Of a stretch of DNA of 64,000 nt, positions 44,644 through 55,155 are shown piece by piece. Origin of the DNA: Aedes albopictus. Taxonomy: Eukaryota > Arthropoda > Insecta > Diptera > Culicidae. The translations under genes were made by a program, and so were the position numbers. Each line of letters starts with the position of its first letter. Positions within the stretch are counted from its first letter, which is position 1. The notes beneath the pieces were generated by a model that was not told the origin of the DNA, did no database searches, and saw only the letters and a list, made by a program, of their open reading frames with translations. The DNA lies in the NCBI RefSeq assembly GCF_035046485.1, contig NC_085136.1, positions 297,887,080-297,951,079 on the forward strand, given 5' to 3'.

Positions 44644-44647
44644 ATGA
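44636..44647 (+). promoter_or_regulatory. Four-codon upstream ORF overlapping the start codon
   Basis: ATG CAA AAA TGA begins 8 nt upstream of the main ATG, and its stop codon overlaps that ATG as ATGA (44644-44647). The upstream ATG has C at -3 (weak context); the main ATG has A at -3. If it lies in the mRNA, this arrangement would allow leaky scanning or termination-reinitiation. That function is inference. Confidence 0.5.
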
Positions 44648-45247
44648 GTCTATCCGGGCGAAGTTCAACATCCGTGCTAGTGTCGTTCGGTTGTTGTTTA
44701 TTGCTGTTAACGCAAGCCATCGTGACAGTGCAGGGTCATACCCTTCCGGAGCCACCCACCGAGCAAAGACTAGAGACTGATGGTGGTGCTTTGAATCTGG
44801 TGGAAGCCCCTGTCTTGGACCAGCAGCTGCCAAGTGACAGTGAATCCGCGGTTGAACCGCAACCTAGTGCCAGGTCTCAGCATGCTCAGACCCGACAGTT
44901 GGATCTGGATCGAATGGATTCGATGTCGCAGTCGAGTGCCAGTGAAATCATCAGGAGTAAGCGGTGGAAGCTGCAGAAAATCACACCACCGGGACGGAGT
45001 CGCATCAATAATCGGTCAATGACTCCCTTCAACGAGTTGGGCAGCGCGGAATACAGCGAGGATCAGCAAATGGAATACCATCATCATCAGCCTGTGTCCC
45101 GACATTGGAATACGGCCTTGCAGCTGCACAGGAGATCCGACACCGGTGACTATTCGGACGAGTCAAGGATGCTGGAGGAGGCGCGATTCAAGAAACATAA
45201 GAAGAAGAAGCACGAAGAAGATGTGCTGGAAGAATTGCTGCAAGACG
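44644..45247 (+). CDS. Secreted protein of unknown function, exon 1 (start codon to donor site)
   Basis: 201 codons plus one base. Residues 1-31 form a signal peptide: a short polar N-terminus with one Arg, the hydrophobic core VLVSFGCCLLLLTQAIVTV and likely cleavage after QG or nearby. Residues 32-95 are acidic and Pro/Glu/Ser-rich. A dibasic SKRWKLQK site lies around residue 106. His clusters (YHHHQP) follow at about 143, and a KKHKKKKHEEDVLEELLQD segment leads into the exon end. The donor is GACG|GTAAGT at 45247/45248, and the phase matches exon 2. Codon use and complexity differ clearly from surrounding repeats. I do not recognise the family. The Lys-Arg site could be a convertase site, but no amidation or peptide repeats support a neuropeptide precursor. 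Confidence 0.8.
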
Positions 45248-45729
45248 GTAAGTTTGATTGGAAATATGTTCTAACTAGAATTGATGCTATTGCAATTTGC
45301 AAAGTGGCATTCCTAGTATTGTTTTGAATGGATATGGGAAATGTAAGGGCAATGAGACACTTTTACTGAATTAGGGGTTTCAGGACATACGCATAAGGTT
45401 ATTCCATTAGAAATCCCGCGCTATTAGATGTTGTGATTGAATGTTTTGTCACGTCGTTCGTAATAAATATTGTCGACGTGCGTGCACGATTGTTTGCTTT
45501 CCGCGTTAAGCGAACAATAGGGTAGTGGACGTATTTTGGCCCAGGGCATGTATTTTGGCCCAACTTAGGAATTTCATCACATTTATCATATAATTACATA
45601 ATCTTGGCAAAGGATTATTGGAGGTTCTAATATTAATTTGCCAAAATTTTGTAGAGATTACATCTATATCTATATATCTATATCTATATATCTATATATC
45701 TATATCTATATATGAATATAAATGAATTT

Positions 45730-45750
45730 CCGTCTGTCTGTCTGTCTGCC

Positions 45751-45799
<49 letters not shown>

Positions 45800-45802
45800 G
45801 AC
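45730..45802 (+). repeat. (TCTG)n microsatellite
   Basis: About 17 TCTG units with one GCCTG interruption, just after a (TATATC)n tract at 45661-45712. Confidence 0.95.
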
Positions 45803-46361
45803 CGCTATGCATTCGGAAACTACTGAACTGATCGGTGTGAAATTTTGTATGTGGGTATGTTTGAGGCCGGGGAAGGTTCTTAGCTTGGTGTGAGACATCT
45901 CCGGTCTCTGGAACGGGAGGTTCCCATGAAGATGAGTCTTCGGGGCACTACTCTAAGGAGCTGTGTGTCAAAAAACACAGTAGGCAGACAGTACGACGGA
46001 CGATTGCCGGGACAGATATGTGCAATAAACATATCAAAAGTGGTTCATTTTTTAAAACTATAGGCACACGAAATGGAACGTGAAACCCGCTTTTGACCCC
46101 GGGAGAATCTTGACGCTCCGGAAGGTAACTTCACTAGGCCCCAAGCAGCTGGTCTGAGCCACGGCCACTTTCGGGGTGGGCACAGAAGGCTTCTTATGCT
46201 CCCGGGTCCCAGGGCGTTGTGAGTGTGGGGAAGTTTTCGGATGTGGGTGGTCCTGAAAAGTGGTTAAATTCGCTTAGTACGTACCTATTTTATTTCTATC
46301 TATTCTACAACAGGGGGTAATGCAACGTGAGTGGTGTCCAGTAACTGGCACCACGTAGAAC

Positions 46362-46541
46362 TTGACGGTCAGGCAAAGACGACGCTGGACTCCTCTGGAC
46401 TCGAGGCAGAATACATGGTCTGGTGCTGTAGGTCAGACATCTGGACAACACGAGGAATGGATTCTTCCAGACAAACTATTTGCTAAAAGCCCAGAATGCA
46501 ACGGGACTCCAGACGAAGTTAAGGTGGCCAATTATTTCACG
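46362..46541 (+). other. Exon-like fragment inside the Helitron-like element
   Basis: A 60-codon frame of protein-like complexity (EEWILPDKLFAKSPECNG and PDEVKVANYF) ends at a donor-like site, TTTCAC|GTAAGT (46540/46541). Helitrons are known to carry captured gene pieces. The VANYF ending is reminiscent of PAZ-domain sequence, but the match is too short to name a family. Confidence 0.2.
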
Positions 46542-46589
46542 TAAGTGGTAAAGGCTTCTGGTACAAAACCTTTCGGGATCATTTTAAAA

Positions 46590-47100
46590 ATGACTCCAAG
46601 CACTTTGCTTGGGATTCCTCCAGAAGTTTCTTCGGATTCCTCTGTGAATTCCTTCCGGGATTCGTCTAAAAATTCCTACAGGGATTCGTCCAGGAACTCC
46701 TCTATAAAGTCAGCTAGAGGTCCCGCTAAAAATTCCTCCTGGTATTCCTCTAGATATACCTTAAGCAATTCCTCTAGAGATTCCACCAAGAATTCATCCA
46801 GGAACTTCTCCAGGAAATCTTTCGGGAATTTGTCAAAGAATTCCTCCAGGGATTCTTCCTGAAAGTTCTCCAGTGAGTCTTCAAGAAAACCCTCCAGAAA
46901 TTCCTCAAGTGATTTCTCTAAAGATTTCCACCAGGTTTTCCCAGTATTTAACCAGTAATTTCTCGATAAATTTACCAGGAATACCTTCAGGGATTCCACT
47001 AAAGATTCTTCCTCCAGTAATTCATCCAGATATTCATGCAAGAATTCTTCATGGAATTACTGCAGAAATACCTCTGGGAATTTCTCTAGGAATTTATTAC
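46590..47100 (-). repeat. GAATTCCTGGAG-type repeat array, inverted
   Basis: CCTCCAGAAGTTTCTTCGGA, GGATTCGTCCAGGAACTCCT and similar. The orientation is that of 18240-19370. The long minus-strand frame in it (EEFLDE-like) is an artefact. Confidence 0.8.
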
Positions 47101-47265
47101 TCGCGATGTCTGTCTGTCTGACCCTTATGCATTCGGAAACTACTTCATCCGATCGGTGTGAATTTTGTAGGTAGATATTTTTGGGAAGGTTCTTAGCATA
47201 CAGATAACTTTCAAGTCACACTGTTCCATTTTCTTTACGGACCAACTGCTAAAATTTTCAACATA

Positions 47266-47470
47266 GGGTTGGTGACCTTTTGGGCAGGGGGGGCAATTTT
47301 GGGCACTTGCTGCTATAACTTAGTCAATTTTGAACAGATCGACTTGATTTTAAGGACACGATCAGATACGTACAGTATCTAGCCATGCTCAAAAATTGAA
47401 GTCAATCGGTTTTAATTTGACTGTGTTATAGCGGAAAGTGCCCAAAATAGATCCACCTACCCAAATGGTT
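47266..47470. mobile_element. Small MITE with GGGCAC ends
   Basis: ATTTTGGGCACTTGCTGCTA followed by TAAC (47296) is mirrored by GTTATAGCGGAAAGTGCCCA ending near 47448. Weaker inverted similarity extends to 47266 and 47470. Confidence 0.5.
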
Positions 47471-48774
47471 CCATACCCTACCTAAATGTTTCCTTCTTTT
47501 TATCGAAGGTTTTTCTTTCGAGTGGCGCTGTTGTGTAGTTTATGGCAGTTGAACTGAAAATTCTATGGTCGAGTTGTCCGTTTAAGTTACATTGATAAAA
47601 AGTTGGTTAGCAACCAAACCGCCAAACAGTATTTTACCTGAGACAAATGTACCAAATGGAAGATAACGTGCTTCTGAAGCCGGGCTTCCGATGTTAATAC
47701 AAATGAGTTTACATACTCTTTGGAGCCATACAACTAATTATTTAATGAAATGACCAACAAGATTTTTGAACGGTTCAATTTGTCCTCATGGTGGGTGGCT
47801 ATGTTCATATGTAGAACAAGTTAAGAAAATTAACAAAAACATTAGAAAAACTGTGCAAGAGCAACACTTAAAATGGGCAATACAAGGTTTGCCGGGTCAG
47901 CTAGTATATGATAAATGTAATGATATTCTCATGGTGGGTCAAAATACATGCCCTGGGCCAAAATACGTCCATAACCGTAGTGCGACGGTTTAGATGGAAT
48001 AAAAATCATAGGGTCTTATCACGTATCAAAGTGAATCTCGCCCCAACTATGTCTTTACTACTAACAAACAACCCTCATGCAGCCTTTGGTGCTGCAAACG
48101 TCAACATTCACATAACAAAAGTTGGTACTAATATTCCTTCCCTCTTCCAACCTGACTACAAGGACGTGACCATTGCCATTATTGTATCGTTAAAGAGAAC
48201 CTCTGAAGGTTTCAAAGAGTGCGAATGGGTAACCACTCCCAGTCAATTGATCAGTTAATTCATTGTGCAACTGCCATTTGGTTTGGGTCAATCACAGAGT
48301 AGCAACCACAGATATTAGAGTGGGTCAACGTTGTATGCGAAAATTATAAATAGATCAATTTCAATCAGATCAAAGTTCTTTAGGTGCTATTTGAGGTTAC
48401 AAACAACTTTAGGGCATCATTGGTTTAGTCTACTCGACAGTCAAGTCGAGTTAAGTACGAGACACTGAAGACGACTTTACAGTTGAGGTCGAAATACGTT
48501 TCTATCAAAGGATGCAAATTCTTAGTGTAATTAAAAGGAACAGTACTTTACCCGATTTTCTTTTTACTTACCTTGATCTGAAAAATCGACCTTTATGACC
48601 CACGTGTAGTCAATCTAAACTAAGCAACAGTGTCAAATATTTAATGTTTGTCTTGTGTCTCACTCTTACTTCCTTACCATATATCTCTCAGAACAATTCT
48701 AGAATAGCCCGAAACGAGCAACCATAATTCAACTGTTTTTGTTTGGATCATCACTCTGTATTGCCACCAATCAG

Positions 48775-48888
48775 CGCTAGAAGAGTTCGAAGAGCTGGCG
48801 TACGATCTGGCTATACTGCTCGATAAGTTAACTTACCTCTTTTTCACCACGAAGAAACACAAACACAAATTCGATTACAGAGGATTAG
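48775..48888 (+). CDS. Secreted protein of unknown function, exon 2
   Basis: Follows CTCTGTATTGCCACCAATCAG (acceptor at 48774) and ends GATTAG|GTAAGA (donor at 48888/48889). The single base left from exon 1 plus CG gives Ala, then 37 codons: LEEFEELAYDLAILLDKL, TYLFFTTKKHKHKFDYRG and L, ending in phase 1 again. The amphipathic acidic/hydrophobic helix and Lys/His-rich tail continue the style of the end of exon 1 (EEDVLEELLQD, KKHKKKKH). This supports one gene. The protein is not finished here; the next exon was not recognised within the window. Confidence 0.7.
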
Positions 48889-50461
48889 GTAAGAAAGCAC
48901 GCCCGGCAGATCTTGGTTTCCGTTTCGTGTTTGTGTGATATCACTAGGGCAGGCAAATACTCACAACTCACATTTAACGTGACATGCCCGATCTGTGATG
49001 CCGTGACACGTCGTGATCTATCCTTTCCTTCTGTCCGAGTTTCTGTAAAAGTGTTATTTTTAATTTTATATCTATGCTTCTGGTTAACTTTTGTTTGCAT
49101 AAACTTATTTGTGTTTAACTGAGCTATACAGAAATCAATATCACGCACCTCTTCTTTCTTCCTTGTATTCAAAGTACGTCACTTCTTATGTAAATTCTGG
49201 CAGACCAATGTTCGCGCCATTAACCCTCAGAAGCTGTCCTGGGGTACTTTATTTTTAATCGGCTGATATTCAGGATCTGTAAAATATGAAAATAAGCGGT
49301 TTTCACTATGATCAATGGGAAGAGTTATACTTTATGTAAGGATAGTTGTCATACAGGGAGTTCATGTTTTCGAACCGGAAATAAGTGTTACCTGATGCAA
49401 TGTTTTGGTTATTCATCTATCTGAATCCTGAACGCTTCAACAAATTGAACAGCAAGAACTTGAGGTTGTTTAATATCATGAATTGCATCTGAAACTTGGT
49501 CCGAATGCGTACTTCCGGTAAGACTAGCGACGCACTGTTCCCTAAGACCTAACTTTGTTATCATAATCATTTTGGGCCTTTAAAGATGATTTTGGAAGTT
49601 TAGTGTCTATAAAGAATTTTATAGGTATACTAGAGCCCGGGCTTTCTGTCAAAAATATATTTCATGTGATAAATCCACGTAGAAGTCAAACACGGGTTAT
49701 TCTTTCCGCCATACGAATTATTACAAGCTCATTATATACGTTTAGGTGTTTTTCGATGTATGGAGGTTTCTGTCCCAATTTACATAACTGATTTCCAATT
49801 TTTGGAAACACGTTTCGGTAAGAAATTAAAAGGCCAAATTTAGATTCCACTCTAATTTAATCACCGAGAATAAACAGCTATTTATTGAAAGAGTTAATAT
49901 TTATAAAATTAAGTCTTGAAGACGAAAAATGTTAGCAAATCATTTGAAATTAAGTTTAACAAGAGGTAACCTATAAATTCACTTCTCCAAAGACTCTCGT
50001 ATATGTCAGGTTCAGGAAACCTAATAATACATGATTATTTTTAGTTCGTACTGTTTCGCCAAACTTTCACTCACACTCTGATAGATTCATGAATCATTTC
50101 GTTTATTACAAAGATCATTCTCTAAGTTTTATGAATCGATTTATTGGTCTTATGGAGAAGTTTATGAAATTCTAGACATTAGGGTATAGTCGATTGTTAT
50201 CAATTAGTAATGATGGTTAAAGTGGTTAAAGGAGAAAGTAAACTCCTTACGTGAACTGCAAAAAATATCGTCAATGATCGACTTAGTTCCGTTCCGATTG
50301 AATACAGTCGGGTCACTTATTAGACGCTTCCAAACACTTAACGCCCACCACGTTTTCCTCCAACCAATTTAGTTCATTTTTTGTATGTGATGGGTGTATA
50401 GTAAGCACTAACTGCCCTTAAAATATCAGATGAGAAATTACGGTGGGTGTAAAGTGGGTGG
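48889..50461 (+). other. Presumed intron 2; no gene or element recognised
   Basis: AT-rich sequence without clear transposons up to the start of the RTE copy. No downstream exon could be placed. GTAAG-like donors at 49515 and 49816 lack convincing coding sequence before them. If exon 3 lies beyond 54 kb or outside the window, all later elements would also be intronic. Confidence 0.4.
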
Positions 50462-53400
50462 CGGGCTGCGAAACGGTGAGTCGATAAGGAGAGCGTCCCA
50501 TATAGCTCTGGTCCTCACAAGTTTCTACCTCATGCTTCCACGGGTCAAGCGATGACAAAGACCGCCAGCTAAGAGTTGTGTGCTTAGCTGGTAGTGCAGC
50601 CTGGGCATTGTTGTCCTCCTGACTTCAGCTAGACTGAGGAGGTACGATCCGAGCGTCTGTTCACCAAGGAGGTGCGGCTCAAACAGCGTCTGTTCTGGCC
50701 AAGGTTGCGACCATTTATTTGCAAAGATTTACATTCATTTGCTATTATCTCAGTTCAGAAGCATGCTATCGAAAAACAATGTATGGATGAATTTAGCCTT
50801 GTAGTTTTATCTGAAAGTTTGCCGAATAACATTGGGGTCGCAAACGTATACCAAAGTCGTGAGCGAGCTGTGAAGGCAACTCTCCACGCGGTGAATATAA
50901 ATTTCATTCACGCTGTGGAAAGTTGCCTTCACAGCTCGCTCACGACTTTGGAATGCGTGTGCGACCCCAATATATTCGGCAAACTTTCAGATAAAACTAC
51001 AAGGTTAAATTCATCCATACATTTTTTTTCGATAGCATGCTTCTGAACTGAGATAATAGCGAATGAATGTAATTTTTTGCAAATAAATGGTTGCAACCTA
51101 GGTTCTGGCATCCAGCGGCTGAGTAAAAAACGCTGCACCACGCCCAGCTAGATAGCCCCATCAGCGTGGTCGTCCCAGTGTTGGTTGGGACGTTAAACAG
51201 AACTGGCACGATGGCCCTCCGGCGAGACAGGAGTGTTGGCGTAGGCCCAATAAGCCACCCGTAAAAATCCCCATTGCGAATAACATAGGAGAAAATACGA
51301 CTCGATACAATCGGCAAAGACCCACGCGACGAAATAAGGACTACGATTGGAAACTTGGAACATGGAATTGCAAGTCACTAGGTTTCGCAGGATGTGACAG
51401 GATAATCTACGACGAACTACATCCCCGCAACTTCGACATCGTGGCGTTGCAGGAACTTTGTTGGACTGGACAGAAAGTGTGGAAAAGCGGGCATCGAGCG
51501 GCTACCTTCTACCAAAGCTGTGGCACCATCATTGAACTGGGAACAGGATTTATAGTGTCGGGCAGGATGCGACAGCGTGTGATCGGGTGGCAGCCGATCA
51601 ACGCAAGGATGTGCATGTTAAGAGTTAAGGGCCGTTTCTTCAACTACAGCATCATCAACGTCCACTGCCCACACGAAGGGAGACCTGATGACGAGAATGA
51701 AGCATTCTACGCGCAGTTAGAGCAAACATACGATGGTTGCTCGCCGCGTGACGTGAAAATCGTTGTCGGCGACATGAACGCGCAGATAGGAAGGGAGGAA
51801 ATGTACAGACCGGTAATCGGGCGGAACAGCCTGCACGCCGTATCGAATGATAACGGCCAGCGATGCGTAAACTTTGCAGCCTCCCGTGGTATGGCAGTCC
51901 GAAGCACCTTCTTCTCCCGCAAAGATATCCACAAAGCCACCTGGAGATCACCCGACCATCAAACAGAAAACCAAATCGACCACGTTCTAATCGACGATAA
52001 ATTCTTCTCGGATATAACCAATGTTCGCACATACCGCAGTGCGAATATAGATTCGGATCACTACTTAGTCGCTGTATGCATGCGCGGAATACTTTCGACG
52101 GTTATCACCACGCGTCGAAGCTGAACGCCGCGGCCCAACATCGAGCAACTTCGTAATGTAGAAGTGGCTCAAGACTACGCGCAGCAGTTAGCAGTGGCCC
52201 TACCTACGGAAGAGCAGCTTGGCGCAGCTACACTTGAAGATGGCTGGAGGGACATCCGATCCGCCATAGGTAGTACCTCGGCTACAGCACTAGGCTTCGC
52301 GACTCCGAATCGCAGAAACGACTAGAACGACGGCGAATGTGAACAGTTGAAAAACGAGAAGAATGCAGCATGGGCGAGAGTGCTGCAACACCGTACGAGA
52401 GCGAACGAGGCACGTTACAGACAGGCGCGGTACAGGCAGAACTCAGTCTTCCGGATGAAGAAGCGCCAGCCGGATGAACGAGATTGCGAAGCGATGGAAG
52501 AGCTGTACCGCGCTAAGGACACACGAAAGCTCTACTAGAAGCTGAGCCGCTCGCGCAGAGGCTTTGTGCCACAAGCCGACATGTGCCGAGATAATCACGG
52601 GAATATTCTCACGAGCGAGCGTGAGGTGGTCGAGAGGTGGCGGCAGCATTACAATGAGCACCTCAATGGCGACGTTGCAAGTACCGAAGGTGGCGTGGTA
52701 ACAGATCTAGGAGTATGTGCACAGGACGAAAGACCTTCGGCCCCTGACCTCCAAGAGATTGAGGAGGAGGTTGGCCGGTTGAAAAACAACAAAGCCGCTG
52801 GAGCAGATCAACTACCAAGCGAGCTTCTAAAATACGGTGGAGAAACACTGGTTCAAGCACTACACTAGGTCATTACCAAGATTTGGGAGGCGGAAATATT
52901 ACCGGAGGAATGGATGGAAGGTATCGTGTGTCCCATCTACAAAAAGGGCGACAAGTTGGATTGCGGGAACTACCGCGCGATCACACTACTGAGCGCTGCC
53001 TACAAGATACTCTCTCAAATTTTATGTCACCGTCTATCACCGATTGCAAGAGAGTTCGTGGGGCAATATCAGGCTGGATTTTTGGGCGAACGCGCTACAA
53101 CGGACCAGATGTTCGCCATCCGCCTGGTGTTGCAGAAATGCCGCGAATACAACTTGTTCATCGATTTCAAATCGGCGTATGATGCAATCGATCGAGAACA
53201 GCTATGGCAGATTATGCACGAATACGGATTCCCGGATAAACTGACACGATTGATCAAGGCGGCAATGGTTCGGGTGATGTGCGTAGCTCGAGTATCAGGG
53301 ACACTCTCGAGTCCCTTCGAATCTCTCAAAGGGCTACGGCAAGGTCTTGGTCTTTCGTGCTTGGTGATCAACATTGCTAAGGGTCTAATTAGGAAAGCGG

Positions 53401-54275
53401 GGATAAACACGGGTGGAACGATTTTCGCGAAGTCCGTTCAGCTGCTTGGTTTCGCTTATGATATTGATATAATTGCTCGTAAATTTGAGACGATGGCGGA
53501 AACGTACATTCGACTTAAGAGTGAAGCCAGGCGAATCGGATTAGCCATTAATGTGTCGAAGACAAAGTATATGATGGCAAAGTGCTCCAGGGAGGAGTCA
53601 CCGCGCCCGCCACCCCGAATTTCTATCGACGGTGATGAAATCGAGGCGGTTGAAGAATTCGTGTACTTGGGCTCACTGGTGACTGCCGACAACGACACCA
53701 GCAGAGAAATTCAGAGGCGCATTGTGGCAGGTAATCGTGCTTACTTTGGACTCCGCAGAACTCTACGATCGAATAAAGTTCACCGTAACACGAAGTTAAC
53801 TGTCTACAAAACGCTGATTGGACCGGTAGTTATCTATGGGCACGAAACATGGACCCTACGTGCAGAGGATCAACGCGCCCTTGGAGTTTTCGAACGGAAG
53901 ATGTTGCGTACCATCTACGGCGGAGTACAGATGGTAGACGGGACTTGGAGAAGGCGAATGAACCACGAGCTGCATCAGCTGCTGAGAGAACCAACCATCG
54001 CCCACAGTGTGAAAATCGGGAGGCTACGGTGGGCGGGTCACGTCATCAGGATGACGGATAGCAACTCGACTAAAATGGTTCTCGAGAGTCATCCGACCGG
54101 TACAAGAAGATGTGGAGCGCAGCGAGCTAGGTGGGTCGACCAAGTGGAGGACGATCGGCGGACCCTACGCAGAGTGCGGAACTGGAGACAAACAGCCATG
54201 GACCGAGTGGAATGGAGACGGCTACTATGTACAGCAGAGGCCACCCCGGCCTTAGCCTGATCGGTAAGCGGTAAG
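50462..54275 (+). pseudogene. Nearly full-length RTE-like retrotransposon, inactive
   Basis: 5' UTR from GGGCTGCGAAACGGTGAGTC (interrupted at 50700-51101), then one continuous frame from about 51354 to 54260. An AP-endonuclease domain carries GTWNCKS, LQELCW, VVGDMNAQIG and SDHYLV. A linker and a reverse transcriptase follow ([45 protein letters not shown]), then the C-terminal RLRWAGHVIRM segment and the tail GGTAAGCGGTAAGG. Four in-frame nonsense codons (52122, 52323, 52536, 52866) break it but there is no frameshift. The catalytic FADD is FAYD (53452-53463). Five codons present in the 26310 copy (VPTHH) are missing near 53154. No clear target duplication was found. Confidence 0.9.
50700..51101. 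mobile_element. 402-bp foldback element with perfect 8-bp target duplication
   Basis: It begins CAAGGTTGCGACCATTTATT and ends AATAAATGGTTGCAACCTAG. The arms are inverted almost to the centre, with GAAGGCAACT and its mirror around 50872-50936. GTTCTGGC occurs at 50692-50699 and 51102-51109. The uninterrupted site can be read in the solo 5' UTR fragment at 14182-14513. The 8-bp duplication suggests the hAT group. Confidence 0.9.
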
Positions 54276-54298
54276 GTCTTGAAGACTGGGTACCTTTT

Positions 54299-54930
54299 TC
54301 ATCCTGTCGAATGCTTGTAGTTCGCGGATTTCCGTAACAAAACAAAACTAATGTGGGCTCGTGCAGTCTTATGCCTTACGGCCTTCACAGCTTGCTCCTG
54401 CCGTCTAGGTTCCTTCAGAGACGCCTCCGCTGTGAGAGCCTTCCCCTCGACACCTTCGTCATGGACTTCTTCCGCCAGACTTTTGTAAACGGTGCCCTTA
54501 TACTCCTTGTCGCACTTGAGTTCGGAAATGATATGAGCTTTATGAACACGTCTAATACTGCTCACGTCAGCTCCCCGATCCATTAGCTTGGTGTCGCTCC
54601 TTATCGCCTTTAAGACTTCCGAGTACTTGGAATCTTCAGACTTATTCCTCTTCTTCTTCTTCTTCTTCTTCTTCTTCTTCTTCTTCTTCTTCTTCTTCTT
54701 CTTCTTCTTCTTCTTCCACTCAACCATGGTCAAAAAGGCGTCGTCTTCCTGACTTGCTCTTACTTGTGATTGCTGAGGACCAATCAGTGGTCTCATTCCC
54801 TTGTTCCCTTCGATCATTGACGGGCTGGCCTTTCCAGGGCCACCCTTCCCGTCTTTCCAGGGTGCTTCGGTAGGATTTGACTTGTCAGCATTCGGGGTTA
54901 ACAGCCACCCAGAGTTGCGGGCGCTGACTG
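54299..54930 (-). pseudogene. LINE gag-like ORF1 remnant with expanded lysine tract
   Basis: The minus strand reads ARNSGWLLTPNADKSNP, EAPWKDGKGG, MRPLIGPQQSQVRASQED, a run of about 24 Lys, then RNKSEDSKYSEVLKAIRSDT and GTVYKSLAEEVHDEGVEGKA. The segment KSEDSKYSEVLKAIRSD is, from memory, typical of gag-like ORF1 proteins of mosquito I/Jockey/LOA-group LINEs. The cysteine knuckles expected downstream are absent. The likely N-terminal continuation lies at 61690-61495, beyond the nested transposons. Confidence 0.5.
54650..54716 (+). repeat. (CTT)n microsatellite within the ORF1 remnant
   Basis: About 22 pure CTT units, coding for the Lys run on the minus strand. Confidence 0.95.
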
Positions 54931-55018
54931 GTAGCTACTATGATTGCGAGGCTTCGCCAATCTAATAGAAGTATTAGCCACAGAAGCTCAAGGCCGCGAC
55001 TATCCGTGTTAAGCTGCT

Positions 55019-55155
55019 AGTACACAGGGTCAAATATTTGTCCGAAAAGAAACCAATGCTCAAACATCTTGTTTGACTCGATCAAATTTTCATTAGTGTC
55101 AAACTGATGTTGTTTCTTGAGTTCTTTCCTTGTCAAATATTTGACCCTGTGTACT
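55019..55155. mobile_element. Short MITE with AGTACACAGGGTCAAA ends
   Basis: AGTACACAGGGTCAAATATT is mirrored by AATATTTGACCCTGTGTACT. The 137-bp element lies within the region between the two ORF1 pieces. The target duplication is not clear. Confidence 0.65.

Larger units (their letters stand above)
45663..47904 (+). mobile_element. Helitron-like non-autonomous element (putative)
   Basis: The 5' side begins with TCTATATCTATATATCTATA repeats and then the (TCTG)n-GACCGCTATGCATTCGGAAA leader. The 3' end is GGTTTGCCGGGTCAGCTAG followed by T, the CTAG-T signature expected for Helitrons. The leader motif TCTGTCTGACCCTTATGCAT recurs at 47110, after an internal GAATTCCTGGAG-type array. This suggests either two stacked copies or an internal duplication. 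No Rep/helicase frame. Confidence 0.45.
45519..47985. mobile_element. TIR element split by a Helitron-like insertion
   Basis: GTGGACGTATTTTGGCCCAG and GGCATGTATTTTGGCCCAAC, with CACATTTATCATATA (to 45592), are mirrored at 47905-47985 by TATATGATAAATGTAATGAT, GGGTCAAAATACATGCCCTG and GGCCAAAATACGTCC. The inverted repeats are about 70 bp. The right arm begins directly after the Helitron-like CTAG end. The target duplication was not resolved. Confidence 0.6.
45248..48774 (+). other. Intron 1 of the secreted-protein gene, transposon-filled
   Basis: GTAAGT at 45248 to CCACCAATCAG at 48774. About two thirds is mobile DNA: a TIR element, a Helitron-like insertion, a GAATTCCTGGAG-type array and a small MITE. 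47990-48770 shows no assignable feature. Confidence 0.75.

Noticed and set aside
44644..45247. Neuropeptide precursor
   Set aside because: Only one clear dibasic site, no repeated peptide and no Gly-Lys-Arg amidation signal.
44644..45327. The 227-codon frame read straight through to 45327 as an intronless gene
   Set aside because: Codons after 45247 lie past a consensus GTAAGT donor and become hydrophobic and AT-rich; an in-phase exon follows at 48775.
45661..45802. Telomeric or centromeric satellite
   Set aside because: Short (TATATC)n and (TCTG)n tracts are part of the Helitron-like leader and recur at 47110 in the same context.
46676..47041. 121-codon Glu/Leu-rich minus-strand frame, coiled-coil-like
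   Set aside because: It lies wholly within an inverted GAATTCCTGGAG-type array; the heptad-like pattern is an artefact of repeat period.
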